This document shows positions 37,043 through 45,280 of a stretch of 64,000 bases of DNA, in pieces. Made by a program: the position numbers and the translations under genes. The stretch spans positions 1-64,000 of the forward strand of contig NZ_QMEJ01000002.1 of NCBI RefSeq assembly GCF_003390865.1. The letters run 5' to 3'. The notes below the pieces were generated by a model, which saw only the letters and a program-made list of their open reading frames with translations, was not told the DNA's origin and did not search any database. The number at the start of each line of letters is the position of its first letter. The first letter of the stretch is position 1. The stretch is from Tropicimonas sp. IMCC34011 (lineage in GTDB: Bacteria > Pseudomonadota > Alphaproteobacteria > Rhodobacterales > Rhodobacteraceae).

Positions 37043-37438
37043 CTATGAGGCGCGCGCGCCCTGCCCCCTCTGGCGGCGCGCATCGAGCGCGAAGCGTCCG
37101 GCACCATGGGCGGCGAGAACGAGGCAACCGCCGGCGATGGCCCAGTTCTTCACGAAGATGGTGATCTGCCAGGGATCCTCCGGTTGCCAGTGGAACCAGC
37201 TCGTGACCGCGCAATAAGCGGCGAGGAGCGCCGCGACCGGGCCCGTACGCCACCCCAAGATGAGCGCAAGTCCCGCCGCGAGATTGAACGCGAGCGCAGG
37301 CCAGAGGAGCGCCTCGGGCAGCCCCCGCATGGCGAGAAGTGCGCGCGCGGGCTCCGGGTCCGAGATCTTCTGAACGCCGCCGCCGAGAAAGAGCAGCGCG
37401 ATCAGGATGCGCCCGACGAGTGTTGCGAGATCGGCCAT
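37043..37438 (-). CDS. DoxX family membrane protein
   Basis: A 131-residue protein with four membrane segments (ATLVGRILIALLFLGGGVQK, LLWPALAFNLAAGLALILGW, GPVAALLAAYCAVTSWF, IAGGCLVLAAHG) and the FLGGGVQKISDP motif after the first segment, typical of DoxX/DoxD-like proteins. These are often linked to redox or thiol stress, without a settled role. ATG 37438 follows a good GGAAGGAGACC site. Confidence 0.85.
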   Translation of the reverse strand: MADLATLVGRILIALLFLGGGVQKISDPEPARALLAMRGLPEALLWPALAFNLAAGLALILGWRTGPVAALLAAYCAVTSWFHWQPEDPWQITIFVKNWAIAGGCLVLAAHGAGRFALDARRQRGQGARAS

Positions 37439-37533
37439 TCTGGTCTCCTTCCGGCGCGGTCCGCCCTTGTCGCGCGCGCGCCTGCGCGTCATTCAGGGGC
37501 CGTCCTCTCACCTGATACAAGGGCGCGCCGCCC

Positions 37534-37674
37534 GTGACCAATCGACTGGCCGTGATCCTCGGCATCCTGATCGCCCTCTTCGTCGCGGCCGATCTGATCT
37601 TCGACTGGGGCTGGTGCGTCTTTCTGGGAAAGGAGCTCCTGAAGCTCATCGAATGGGCCGCGTTCTGGCGTTGA
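37534..37674 (+). CDS. small membrane protein preceding gap (46 residues)
   Basis: A 46-residue protein starting at GTG 37534: one long hydrophobic helix (LAVILGILIALFVAADLIF), a DWGW turn, and a second amphipathic stretch ending EWAAFWR. It is too small for most gene finders, but similar short proteins directly upstream of gap are familiar from other Rhodobacteraceae. It is 102 bases before gap on the same strand, so probably co-transcribed. Function unknown. Confidence 0.7.
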   Translation: MTNRLAVILGILIALFVAADLIFDWGWCVFLGKELLKLIEWAAFWR

Positions 37675-37776
37675 CGCCGCACTGCGCTTGACCTCGGCCC
37701 GCGAAACGGCATGGTCGCCGGCGACGAGGCGGCGCGCATCCTTCGCTCCGCCGGCATCGACAGCGGGAGAAGCAAG

Positions 37777-38778
37777 ATGAGTGTCAAGGTCGCCATCAAC
37801 GGGTTCGGTCGGATCGGACGCAACGTGCTGCGCGGGATCGTCGAGCGGGGCCGCGACGATATCGAGGTCGTGGCGATCAACGATCTCGGGCCGGTCGAGA
37901 CCAATGCCCACCTGATCCGGTACGACAGCGTGCACGGCCGGTTCCCGAACGAGGTGAAGGTGGACGGCGACACGATCGACGTCGGCACCGGTCCGATCAA
38001 GGTCACCTCCATCCGCGACCCCAAGGACCTGCCGTGGGAGGGTGTCGACGTCGCGCTCGAATGCACCGGCATCTTCACCGCGCGTGACAAGGCCGCGGCG
38101 CATCTCGAGAACGGCTCCCGCCGGGTGCTGGTCTCCGCTCCCGCCAGCGGGGCCGACAAGACCATCGTCTACGGCGTGAACCACGCCACGCTCGGCGCGG
38201 AGGACAAGGTCGTCTCTAACGCGTCCTGCACGACGAACTGCCTGTCCCCCGTGGCGAAGATCCTGAACGACACGGTCGGCCTGAACCGCGGCTTCATGAC
38301 CACGATCCATTCGTATACCGGCGACCAGCCGACGCTTGATACGATGCACAAGGATCTCTATCGCGGCCGCGCCGCGGCGCTCAGCATGATCCCGACCTCC
38401 ACCGGTGCGGCAAAGGCCGTCGGCCTTGTCCTGCCGGAACTCAACGGCAAGCTCGACGGTGTCGCGATCCGGGTCCCGACGCCGAATGTCTCCGTGGTGG
38501 ACCTCACCTTCGAAGCTTCCCGCGCGACCTCGGTGGAGGAGATCAACGACGCGATCCGCGCCGCTGCGGACGGGCCGATGAAGGGGATCCTGGGCTACAC
38601 GGACGAGCCGCTGGTCTCCTCCGATTTCAACCACGACCCCCACTCCTCGATCTTCCACATGGACCAGACCAAGGTCATGGACGGCACCTTCGTGCGCATC
38701 CTGACGTGGTACGACAACGAATGGGGCTTCTCGAACCGCATGGCCGACACGGCCGTCGCGATGGGCAAACTCGGCTGA
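37777..38778 (+). CDS. gap: glyceraldehyde-3-phosphate dehydrogenase, type I
   Basis: A 333-residue glycolytic and Calvin/gluconeogenic enzyme. The NAD-binding start is [16 protein letters not shown] and the active site [12 protein letters not shown] holds Cys151, followed by the [11 protein letters not shown] and [12 protein letters not shown] motifs. ATG 37777 with GGGAGAAGC upstream. The position after tkt reflects the usual central-carbon grouping. Confidence 0.96.
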   Translation: MSVKVAINGFGRIGRNVLRGIVERGRDDIEVVAINDLGPVETNAHLIRYDSVHGRFPNEVKVDGDTIDVGTGPIKVTSIRDPKDLPWEGVDVALECTGIFTARDKAAAHLENGSRRVLVSAPASGADKTIVYGVNHATLGAEDKVVSNASCTTNCLSPVAKILNDTVGLNRGFMTTIHSYTGDQPTLDTMHKDLYRGRAAALSMIPTSTGAAKAVGLVLPELNGKLDGVAIRVPTPNVSVVDLTFEASRATSVEEINDAIRAAADGPMKGILGYTDEPLVSSDFNHDPHSSIFHMDQTKVMDGTFVRILTWYDNEWGFSNRMADTAVAMGKLG

Positions 38779-39141
38779 GATCGGCCCCCGCCCCTCTGAA
38801 GGGGCGGTGAAGCGCGTAGAAGGGCGCGGATCCCGGCCGGGGTTCGCGCCTTTTTCGTTGAGGCCGGTATATGATGAATGTCCGCAAGATCCCGGGGCAC
38901 CGCGTGCGCTGCGTTGCGGGTCAATCTCGTTAACGAAGCATTAACCTCAACAGGAACCGGCGCCGCTGGTTCCGCCGTTTATTGGAGGGTTCCGCGGAAA
39001 TCGGCCGACAGATAAACTGCTTCATTCTGGCGCACGTTCTTGTGACGGAATGTGCATTCGTAGTGAACTCTCTCCGCCTGATCCCGTTTGGCCGGTGTCT
39101 GCCCCTGAGGGGCTGAACCGAAATAAATGGGAGCTGTCATA
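38779..39141. other. gap between gap and the acidic PRC-barrel gene
   Basis: Contains the gap terminator at 38823-38855 and a long AT-richer leader for the next gene. No coding frame is supported. The 280-base leader after the terminator is long enough to carry a promoter and an untranslated leader; no known riboswitch was recognised. Confidence 0.5.
38823..38855 (+). terminator. terminator after gap
   Basis: GGCGCGGATCCC pairs with GGGGTTCGCGCC (one G-T pair) around a short loop, followed by five T residues, 45 bases past the stop. Confidence 0.85.
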
Positions 39142-40740
39142 ATGACCGCACGCACGAACACTTGGAAGATGCTCGGTACGGCTACGGCCATCGGCGCCGC
39201 ATCGTTCTCGCCCGCCTTCGCGCAGCAGGAGCTGTCCGACGAGCAGATCGCCAACCTTACCGACGAGTGCCGTGCGCTGATCGTCGCCTATGAAGAGCTG
39301 CCCGTAGAATCCGAGACGGTTACGGCGGACGACATCGTCATCCTCGCCGAGGACAACGATGCAGAGGCCTGCACGACCGCTTCCGCCGAGCTCGACGCCG
39401 AAGCGCAAGCCACGGCCACTGCCGAAGTCGAAGATTCCGAGGAGATCACCGAGACCGAAGAGGTCGAGATGTCCGAGGAAGTGACCGTCGAGGGTCAGGC
39501 CCAGGTCACGATCCCCGAGCCGCAGGTTTCCGTCGACAACCCCGCGCCGAACGTCACCGTGCGTCCCGGTCAGTCCCGCGTGCAGGTCACCGAGGGCAAC
39601 AGCGAAGTCGAGATCGAGCAGCCGCAGCCGAACATTTCCGTCGAGATCCCGGAAATCATCGTCTCCGTCGAGATCCCGGCCCCGACCGTCTACATCCGCA
39701 CGGATGAGCCGACCGTCGAAGTCGCGTCCGACGATCCGCAGGTCGAAGTCCAGCAGGGCGAGCCCACCGTGTCCGTTACGCAGGGCGAGCCGGAACTGGC
39801 CGTTGACCTCGATCTCGAGGCTGACGATGAGGCCGACACCGAAATGGCCGAAGCCGACGACAGCGATGTTGTTGAAGGCGAAGGCAATACCTCGGTCGAC
39901 GGCAATGTCCGCGTGACCTCCTACGAGCCGACCGTGGAAATCGTGCAGAACGACGACGCTGCCGAAGTCACCATCCAGGACGGTGGCGCTCCGCAGGTGT
40001 CCTATGCCGGCAACGAGCCGCAGGTCAGCGTGACCTTCGCCGAGCAGCCGACGGTGCAGATCGTCAACACCGGCGAAGCCAACGTGCAGTACGAGACCTC
40101 CGAAGAGCGTGACGCACGCCGCTCCGAGCAGGACGCTTCTGCCGACATGGAAGGCGACGAAGAAGCCGCCGCTGACATGGAAGGCGAAGGTGAAGACGTC
40201 GCCGCGGCCGGTGAAATGACCACCGAAGAGGAAATGACGGACGCCGAAGCCGCCGCCGAGAACGTCGAGGCCGAAACCGAAGAGATGGCCGAAGACACCG
40301 GCGAAGCCATCGAAGACGGTGCCGAGAACGTCGAAGCCGCTGCGGAAGGTGCCGCCAACGAAGTCGAGACGGAAGTCGCCGAAGAGACGAACGAGATGTC
40401 CGACGAGAACATGGCTGAAGCCGATGCCGGCGCGATGCCGAACATCGTCACGGTCAACGATCTCCTCGCGATGGACGTGATCGGTGCCAACGGCGAAGAC
40501 CTCGGTTCCGCCGAAGCCTTCATCGACAATGGCGGCGAAGTCATGATGATCCTCGAAGAGGGTGGCTTCCTCGGCATCGGTGGCTCGCAGGTCGCGATCC
40601 CGCTGTCCAACGTTCGCTTCACCCCCGAAGCGCTGCAGCTGACCGAGATGACCGAAGAGCAGATCGAAGCCGCCGGTGACGTCGACTACGACGCCAGCAA
40701 CGAGCTGGAAGGCGAGTTCGAAATCGAGCTCAACCAGTAA
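39142..40740 (+). CDS. exported acidic repeat protein with C-terminal PRC-barrel domain
   Basis: A 532-residue protein with a signal peptide (cleavage after SPAFA, residue 27). Residues about 120-320 repeat a Pro-x-Val-x-Val pattern every 9-15 residues (PEPQVSVDNPAPNVTV and onwards), suggesting stacked short beta strands. Residues about 330-430 are almost all Glu, Ala, Asp and Met, as in soluble calcium-binding or disordered linkers. Residues about 434-517 form a PRC-barrel: NIVTVNDLLAMDVIGANGED, then GGFLGIGGSQVAIPLSNVRF. Overall very acidic, probably periplasmic. Start 39142 follows GGGAGCT. Function unknown; PRC-barrels often bind partner proteins or RNA. Confidence 0.8.
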   Translation: MTARTNTWKMLGTATAIGAASFSPAFAQQELSDEQIANLTDECRALIVAYEELPVESETVTADDIVILAEDNDAEACTTASAELDAEAQATATAEVEDSEEITETEEVEMSEEVTVEGQAQVTIPEPQVSVDNPAPNVTVRPGQSRVQVTEGNSEVEIEQPQPNISVEIPEIIVSVEIPAPTVYIRTDEPTVEVASDDPQVEVQQGEPTVSVTQGEPELAVDLDLEADDEADTEMAEADDSDVVEGEGNTSVDGNVRVTSYEPTVEIVQNDDAAEVTIQDGGAPQVSYAGNEPQVSVTFAEQPTVQIVNTGEANVQYETSEERDARRSEQDASADMEGDEEAAADMEGEGEDVAAAGEMTTEEEMTDAEAAAENVEAETEEMAEDTGEAIEDGAENVEAAAEGAANEVETEVAEETNEMSDENMAEADAGAMPNIVTVNDLLAMDVIGANGEDLGSAEAFIDNGGEVMMILEEGGFLGIGGSQVAIPLSNVRFTPEALQLTEMTEEQIEAAGDVDYDASNELEGEFEIELNQ

Positions 40741-40771
40741 TCGATCCGGTCTTTGACTGAGTATCTTGGGG

Positions 40772-40799
40772 AAGCCCGCGGTTTGCGCCGCGGGCTTTC
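40772..40799 (+). terminator. terminator after the PRC-barrel gene
   Basis: A 9-10 bp stem (AAGCCCGCGG / CCGCGGGCTT) with a 6-base loop, followed by TTCTCTTTT, 31 bases past the stop. Confidence 0.85.
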
Positions 40800-40985
40800 T
40801 CTTTTGCCGGAGCAGGACTTTCGGGCGGTGTGAGCGTCAGCGCGCCGCCTATCGCAGTACGATCGGCTCACCTTGCGCGTCCGCGAGCGACACCTGGTTC
40901 GATCTCGACACATGTTCGGGGGACTTCGAGGCGATCTTACGCCATGCCTGCTACGGCCGCCGAGCCATAGCCCGGAAAGGCCAGC

Positions 40986-41006
40986 GGGACGACATGCGGT
41001 CGTCCC
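40986..41006 (-). terminator. hairpin after coaD
   Basis: GGGACGAC / GTCGTCCC, an 8-bp stem with a 5-base loop, lies 12 bases beyond the coaD stop on the minus strand. No long T-run. Confidence 0.5.
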
Positions 41007-41018
41007 TCTTCAAGCGAG

Positions 41019-41513
41019 CTAACGCGCGAGCTTTTCCGCAAGGCGAGTCGCAACCGACGGGGTGACGAACTTGGAGACGTCCCCGCCCAGCCGGGCAATT
41101 TCCTTGACCAGTTTGGAGGCGATGGCCTGATGCTCCGCCTCCGCCATCAGGAAGACCGTCTCGATGGCATCGTTCAGCTGGCGGTTCATGCCGACCATCT
41201 GGAACTCGTATTCGAAATCCGCCACTGCGCGCAGCCCCCGCACGATGACGCCGGCGCCGACGTCTGCGGCCGCGTCGATCAGGAGGTTCTCGAAGGGATG
41301 GACGACGATACTGCACCCGCGCGTATCGACGAGTTTGGCCGTCTCGGTTTCGATCATGGCAACGCGCTCGTCGAGGGAGAAGAGCGGACCCTTCTCCGCA
41401 TTCACGGCAACGCCGATCACGAGCTTGTCCACGAGGGCCGTGGCCCGCTCGATGATATCGAGATGGCCGAGCGTCAGCGGGTCGAAAGTCCCCGGATAGA
41501 GTGCTGTCCGCAT
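41019..41513 (-). CDS. coaD: phosphopantetheine adenylyltransferase
   Basis: A 164-residue enzyme of coenzyme A synthesis that adenylates 4'-phosphopantetheine. The nucleotidyltransferase motif is ALYPGTFDPLTLGHLDII with the T-x-G-H signature; GVIVRGLRAVADFEYEFQMV and MNRQL are the phosphopantetheine-binding segments. Normal length. ATG 41513 has a GCGAGGAG ribosome site. Confidence 0.96.
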   Translation of the reverse strand: MRTALYPGTFDPLTLGHLDIIERATALVDKLVIGVAVNAEKGPLFSLDERVAMIETETAKLVDTRGCSIVVHPFENLLIDAAADVGAGVIVRGLRAVADFEYEFQMVGMNRQLNDAIETVFLMAEAEHQAIASKLVKEIARLGGDVSKFVTPSVATRLAEKLAR

Positions 41514-41584
41514 GACGTTTTCTCCTCGCTCCGTCGCGATCTGATGACATGGAACGCGGCCAGGCTGCAAGACGCTAGCCGGCA

Positions 41585-42958
41585 TCAGACGGCCGCCAGC
41601 CCCGCTCCCCAGAGCAGCAACCCGGTTCCGGCCGCCCCGCCCAGGAGTGGCAGGATGCCGAGCTTGAAGCGCAAGGCCGCGACGAGCGCCGCCGCGACGA
41701 GGAGCGCGGAGGCGGGATCGAGCGTTGACCAGACGGGCCAGTCGAGCGCGAGCCCACCGGCCCGGACCGTTCGGACCTCGCCGAAGAGCACGTGCAGCCC
41801 GAACCAGACCGCCAGATTCGCCATGACGCCCACGACGGCTGCGGTGATCGCGGTCAGCGCTGACGTCAGGGCGCCGTTCTGCCGGAGCCGTTCGATAAAG
41901 GGCGCGCCGAGAAAGATCCAGAAGAAGCAGGGCGCAAACGTCACCCAGGAGGTCAGAAGTCCGCCCAGCGTGCCGGCAACGAGCGGAGGCATTGCCCCGG
42001 GATCGCGATAGGCCCCCATGAAACCGACGAACTGGGTGACGAGGATCAGCGGCCCCGGCGTCGTCTCCGCAAGGCCCAGCCCGTCCAGCATCTCCCCCGG
42101 CCGCAGCCAGCCGAAGCTCTCCACAGCCTCCTGGGCGACATAGGCAAGCGCGGCATAGGCCCCGCCGAAGGTCACGACCGCCATCGTGCTGAAGAACCCG
42201 GCGATCCGCGCGAAGACATCGTCAGCTCCGAAGAGCCCGTAGAGCGCAGCTACCGGCAGGAGCCAGATCGCAAGACAGATGGCGGCGCTGCGAAGGGGCC
42301 CGGACCGGTCAGGCGCGGCCGCCCCTGCCCCCAAAAGCGTGTCCTCGTCTCTCACCGTCCCGGACCCCGCCTGCCCCGTCGCTCCCTTGGTGAACGCCGC
42401 GGGCGCGCGCCGGCCAGCGATCAGTCCGATGGCGGCGGCCGCGGCGATGACGAGCGGGAACGGAACGCCGAAGACGAAGATGGCGAGGAAGGCGAGGATC
42501 GCGAGAACCGTCGTCCAGCCGCCGACGAGGACGCGTGTCCCGATCCGCAACACGGCCTGCACGACGATCGCGAGAACGGCGGCCTTCAGCCCGAAGAACA
42601 GACCCTCGACCACCCCCACATTGCCGAGCGTGGCATAAATCATGCTCAGGCCCATCACCGTGATCAGTCCCGGCAGGATGAAGAGCATGCCGGCGATCAC
42701 ACCGCCCCGAACGCCGTGGACGAGCCAGCCGATATAGGTCGCGAGTTGCTGCGCTTCGGGGCCGGGCAGAAGCATGCAGTAATTCAGGGCGTGCAGAAAC
42801 CTCGCATCGCTGATCCAGCGCTTCTCCTCGACGACGATCCTGTGCATGAGCGCGATCTGCCCCGCCGGCCCGCCGAAACTCAGAACGCCGATCCGGGCCC
42901 ACACGGCAAACGCCTCGCGCAGGTCCGGATGCACAACTTTTTCGCTGGTCTCAGTCAT
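41585..42958 (-). CDS. chrA: chromate transporter ChrA, long-chain type
   Basis: A 457-residue membrane protein made of two homologous halves, each opening with the CHR signature: WARIGVLSFGGPAGQIALMH in the first and FFSTMAVVTFGGAYAALAYV in the second. Long-chain CHR proteins export chromate, exchanging or coupled to proton flow; some act on other anions. A cytoplasmic linker rich in Gly and Ala joins the halves. It lies alone upstream of coaD by 71 bases. Confidence 0.92.
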   Translation of the reverse strand: MTETSEKVVHPDLREAFAVWARIGVLSFGGPAGQIALMHRIVVEEKRWISDARFLHALNYCMLLPGPEAQQLATYIGWLVHGVRGGVIAGMLFILPGLITVMGLSMIYATLGNVGVVEGLFFGLKAAVLAIVVQAVLRIGTRVLVGGWTTVLAILAFLAIFVFGVPFPLVIAAAAAIGLIAGRRAPAAFTKGATGQAGSGTVRDEDTLLGAGAAAPDRSGPLRSAAICLAIWLLPVAALYGLFGADDVFARIAGFFSTMAVVTFGGAYAALAYVAQEAVESFGWLRPGEMLDGLGLAETTPGPLILVTQFVGFMGAYRDPGAMPPLVAGTLGGLLTSWVTFAPCFFWIFLGAPFIERLRQNGALTSALTAITAAVVGVMANLAVWFGLHVLFGEVRTVRAGGLALDWPVWSTLDPASALLVAAALVAALRFKLGILPLLGGAAGTGLLLWGAGLAAV

Positions 42959-43060
42959 CCGGCACTCCGTACCGGTGATTTGTGACAGAGGATGACGGCC
43001 CGCCGGAACGGACCTGGGTTCGCTCTCCTCAATCGAGCGACGGCCCCAGACGCCCTCCCG

Positions 43061-43444
43061 TCAGGTCCGGCGCACCTCGTCACCGTCCTCGTCACCGTCC
43101 TCGGTCTCGGTCTCGGCGGTCGCGTAATCTTCGGTACGGTCTTCGTCGACCTCCACCGCCTCGATGACGTTGCCCTCATCGTCGAGGGCTTCCGGCTCCT
43201 CATCGTCGGTCCTGGAGCTGATTTCGGGATCGTTGTAATTGTTGGGATCGTAATCTTCGGGATCGTAGGCCTCGGCTTCGTCGGGGATCCCGGTGACGTG
43301 CGTCGTCCCCGTCTCGTCGTTGTAAACCAGCCCGTAGGTCGTTCCACCCTCGGACTTGTAGCGCAGGAATTCATGTATGCCGGCGTAGATGAAGGCCAGC
43401 GCGAATGGCGTCATGATCAGCGCGGCGATCAGGCGAGCTTCCAT
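43061..43444 (-). CDS. membrane-anchored acidic protein
   Basis: A 127-residue protein with one N-terminal helix (LIAALIMTPFALAFIYAGIH) and a long C-terminal tail rich in Asp and Glu (for example TEDYATAETETEDGDEDGDE). No family recognised. The start at 43444 follows GGAG; a TTG at 43459 is possible. It precedes chrA by 102 bases on the same strand. Confidence 0.65.
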   Translation of the reverse strand: MEARLIAALIMTPFALAFIYAGIHEFLRYKSEGGTTYGLVYNDETGTTHVTGIPDEAEAYDPEDYDPNNYNDPEISSRTDDEEPEALDDEGNVIEAVEVDEDRTEDYATAETETEDGDEDGDEVRRT

Positions 43445-43865
43445 AAAAGGCTCCAACACAATTTGCAGTATCAGGACAAACTACAATGCGCGTCGACGGG
43501 GTTCGGGTCCGTGAACCAAGGAGATTCATGGCGAAGCAGGACGCTTCTGGCTGCCATGACGGGCTCCCGTCACCTGCCACCCGGCCGGGCTCAGCGCGCG
43601 CCTTAACCCCCACCCGTCACCGAACAAACTCTAATAGCGTTAAACCCCGGTCTCAATGCTTGGGGATGAAAGACGCCCGACATCAGCTCTTCACGTCGCT
43701 ATGGCAGGTGTGCTGATGACAGCTCTCCTTCACGCACATGATGTATAACCCGCAGGAATGCACCAGCAAAAAATTCGCCTTTGAACTACTGAGCGAGCAC
43801 TCCGATACAGCTCTCGACATCAAGCAATCGGATCGAGGAACGACTCATTGGATCAGGCCGCGACA
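43445..43865. other. gap left of the opine island with operator copy 3
   Basis: This 420-base gap separates the acidic membrane protein gene from the divergent MmgE/PrpD gene and marks the left edge of the opine island. It is more AT-rich than neighbouring DNA on its right side and holds the third copy of the shared 43-bp element at 43743-43785. No gene is supported. Confidence 0.55.
43743..43785 (+). promoter_or_regulatory. opine-island 43-bp element, copy C
   Basis: Shares the pattern GTATAACC-N5-GAAT-N14-TTCG-N2-TTTGA, with identical spacing, with the copies at 54103-54145 and 56752-56794. It stands 80 bases before the MmgE/PrpD ATG, with its TTTGA end nearest the gene, as in the other two copies. 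Less conserved than those two, but all fixed positions hold. Confidence 0.65.
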
Positions 43866-45218
43866 ATGTCTTCCAGAGACGACCAAGCCCCATATGAGAT
43901 TGTCGGAGAGCTTGCGCGCTACATTGTTCAAGCGCGTGACGCCGCAGTGCCCTCCGTGGCCAGGGATCCCGCGCTGCAGTGTATATTCGATCTCATCGCG
44001 GCTTCGATCGTCGGCTTCAGCGACCCGGGACCGACCTCACTTCGCCAAGCCGCCAAGGAACTTTACACATCCGGCCACGCCACGATCTGGTTCGCCGACC
44101 AGACCAGCAGCGCGATAGGTGCGGCCTGGGCCAACAGCAGCGCTGCGGCAGCCAAGGATCTCGATGACGGCAACCGTTTTGCCGCCGGTCATCCGGGCGC
44201 TGCGATCATTCCCGCGGCCCTGGCTACCGCGCAGGAGGTCGGCGCGACGCTCGACAAGACCCTCGCCGCCATCGTTCTCGGCTACGAGGTCGCGGTGACC
44301 GTCGGCTCTGCGCGCACGACCTACGGAAGCTCGGGAACCTGGACGCCGTTCGGTGTGGTGGCCGCAGTCGCCGCGCTGCGCGGCACCCCGCTCGGGGCCA
44401 TTGAGCACGCGCTGGCGATCGTCGGCGAAAGCGCCCCCAACCAAAGCTTCGCGGGCGGGCCTTCGCCGCGCATCCCGCACCCCGAGGGGGCCTCCGTCAA
44501 GGAAGGCATCCCCTGGGGCGTTGTCACCGGCATGACCGCAGTCGTCATGGCCGAAGCCGGCCATACCGGACCGCGCAACATTCTGGACAGCCGCCGCCAC
44601 TACGTCTTCCCCGAGGACCTGCGCCTGGGCGCCGCACTGCACATTTGCCAGACTTACTTCAAACCCTATGCGTGCTGCCGCCACATTCACGCGCCGCTTG
44701 CCGCCTTGCATCAGGTGATGGCTGATCACGGGGTAAGCGGCGCGGAAATCGACGCGATCCACGTCGAAACCCATCCCCCTGCCCTGCGCATTTCGAACAA
44801 GGCGGATCCGGAGAACCTAGTCGATGTGCAGTACAGCATACCCTTCGACCTGGCGCTGTCCGCGCTGCACGGGCCCGAGATGCTTACACCGGTGACGGAG
44901 GCTTCTCTCTCACTTCCGGGCGTCAGGGAGCTGGCCCGGAAGGTCACGCTTGAGGCAAACGACGCGTTCGCGGCGGCCTACCCCACCGAAATCCTTGGCC
45001 GCGTGACCCTGACCTGCGGGGACCGCGTTCTGACCTCGGCACCAACCCCGCCCGAGGGTGAGCCGCTGATGAGCTGGCAGGAACTGGACACCAAGTTCCG
45101 ACGTGCCACCCGGCTGGCCCTACAGATGGATCGACAGCAGGCGATCCTCGACGCAGTGACGTCCCTCAGGGCCGGAGAGATGCAGCCACTTCTGGCCCAG
45201 CTTGCCACCCCGCTTTGA
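43866..45218 (+). CDS. MmgE/PrpD family protein, candidate opine or iminodiacid epimerase
   Basis: A 450-residue protein of the MmgE/PrpD superfamily (2-methylcitrate dehydratase, cis-aconitate decarboxylase, iminodisuccinate epimerase). Typical marks are DPALQCIFDLIAASIVGFSD, KDLDDGNRFAAGHPGAAIIP with the His/Gly-rich active-site region, KEGIPWGVVTGMTAVVMAEA, and the YFKPYACCRHIHAPL block with its conserved Lys, Cys and His. It lies beside opine oxidase and opine dehydrogenase genes and shares their operator, so epimerisation of an imino-diacid is more likely than methylcitrate dehydration. ATG 43866 is chosen; TTG 43848 is also in frame. Confidence 0.8.
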   Translation: MSSRDDQAPYEIVGELARYIVQARDAAVPSVARDPALQCIFDLIAASIVGFSDPGPTSLRQAAKELYTSGHATIWFADQTSSAIGAAWANSSAAAAKDLDDGNRFAAGHPGAAIIPAALATAQEVGATLDKTLAAIVLGYEVAVTVGSARTTYGSSGTWTPFGVVAAVAALRGTPLGAIEHALAIVGESAPNQSFAGGPSPRIPHPEGASVKEGIPWGVVTGMTAVVMAEAGHTGPRNILDSRRHYVFPEDLRLGAALHICQTYFKPYACCRHIHAPLAALHQVMADHGVSGAEIDAIHVETHPPALRISNKADPENLVDVQYSIPFDLALSALHGPEMLTPVTEASLSLPGVRELARKVTLEANDAFAAAYPTEILGRVTLTCGDRVLTSAPTPPEGEPLMSWQELDTKFRRATRLALQMDRQQAILDAVTSLRAGEMQPLLAQLATPL

Positions 45219-45224
45219 CCGCAA

Positions 45225-45253
45225 AACGCCGGCCCCTGTCTGGGACCGGCGTT
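45225..45253. terminator. bidirectional terminator between MmgE/PrpD and opine dehydrogenase genes
   Basis: AACGCCGG and CCGGCGTT form an 8-bp stem with a 13-base loop partly closed by CCC/GGG, preceded by AAAA (TTTT on the minus strand). It sits 6 bases past the MmgE/PrpD stop, between convergent genes. Confidence 0.7.
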
Positions 45254-45280
45254 CGCCTTCCGCGGCGGGGCGAATGCGCC

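Noticed and set aside
39500-40440. CRISPR-like or tandem DNA repeats
   Set aside because: The periodicity is in the encoded protein (Pro-x-Val-x-Val and Glu/Ala runs); there are no identical DNA repeats with regular spacers.
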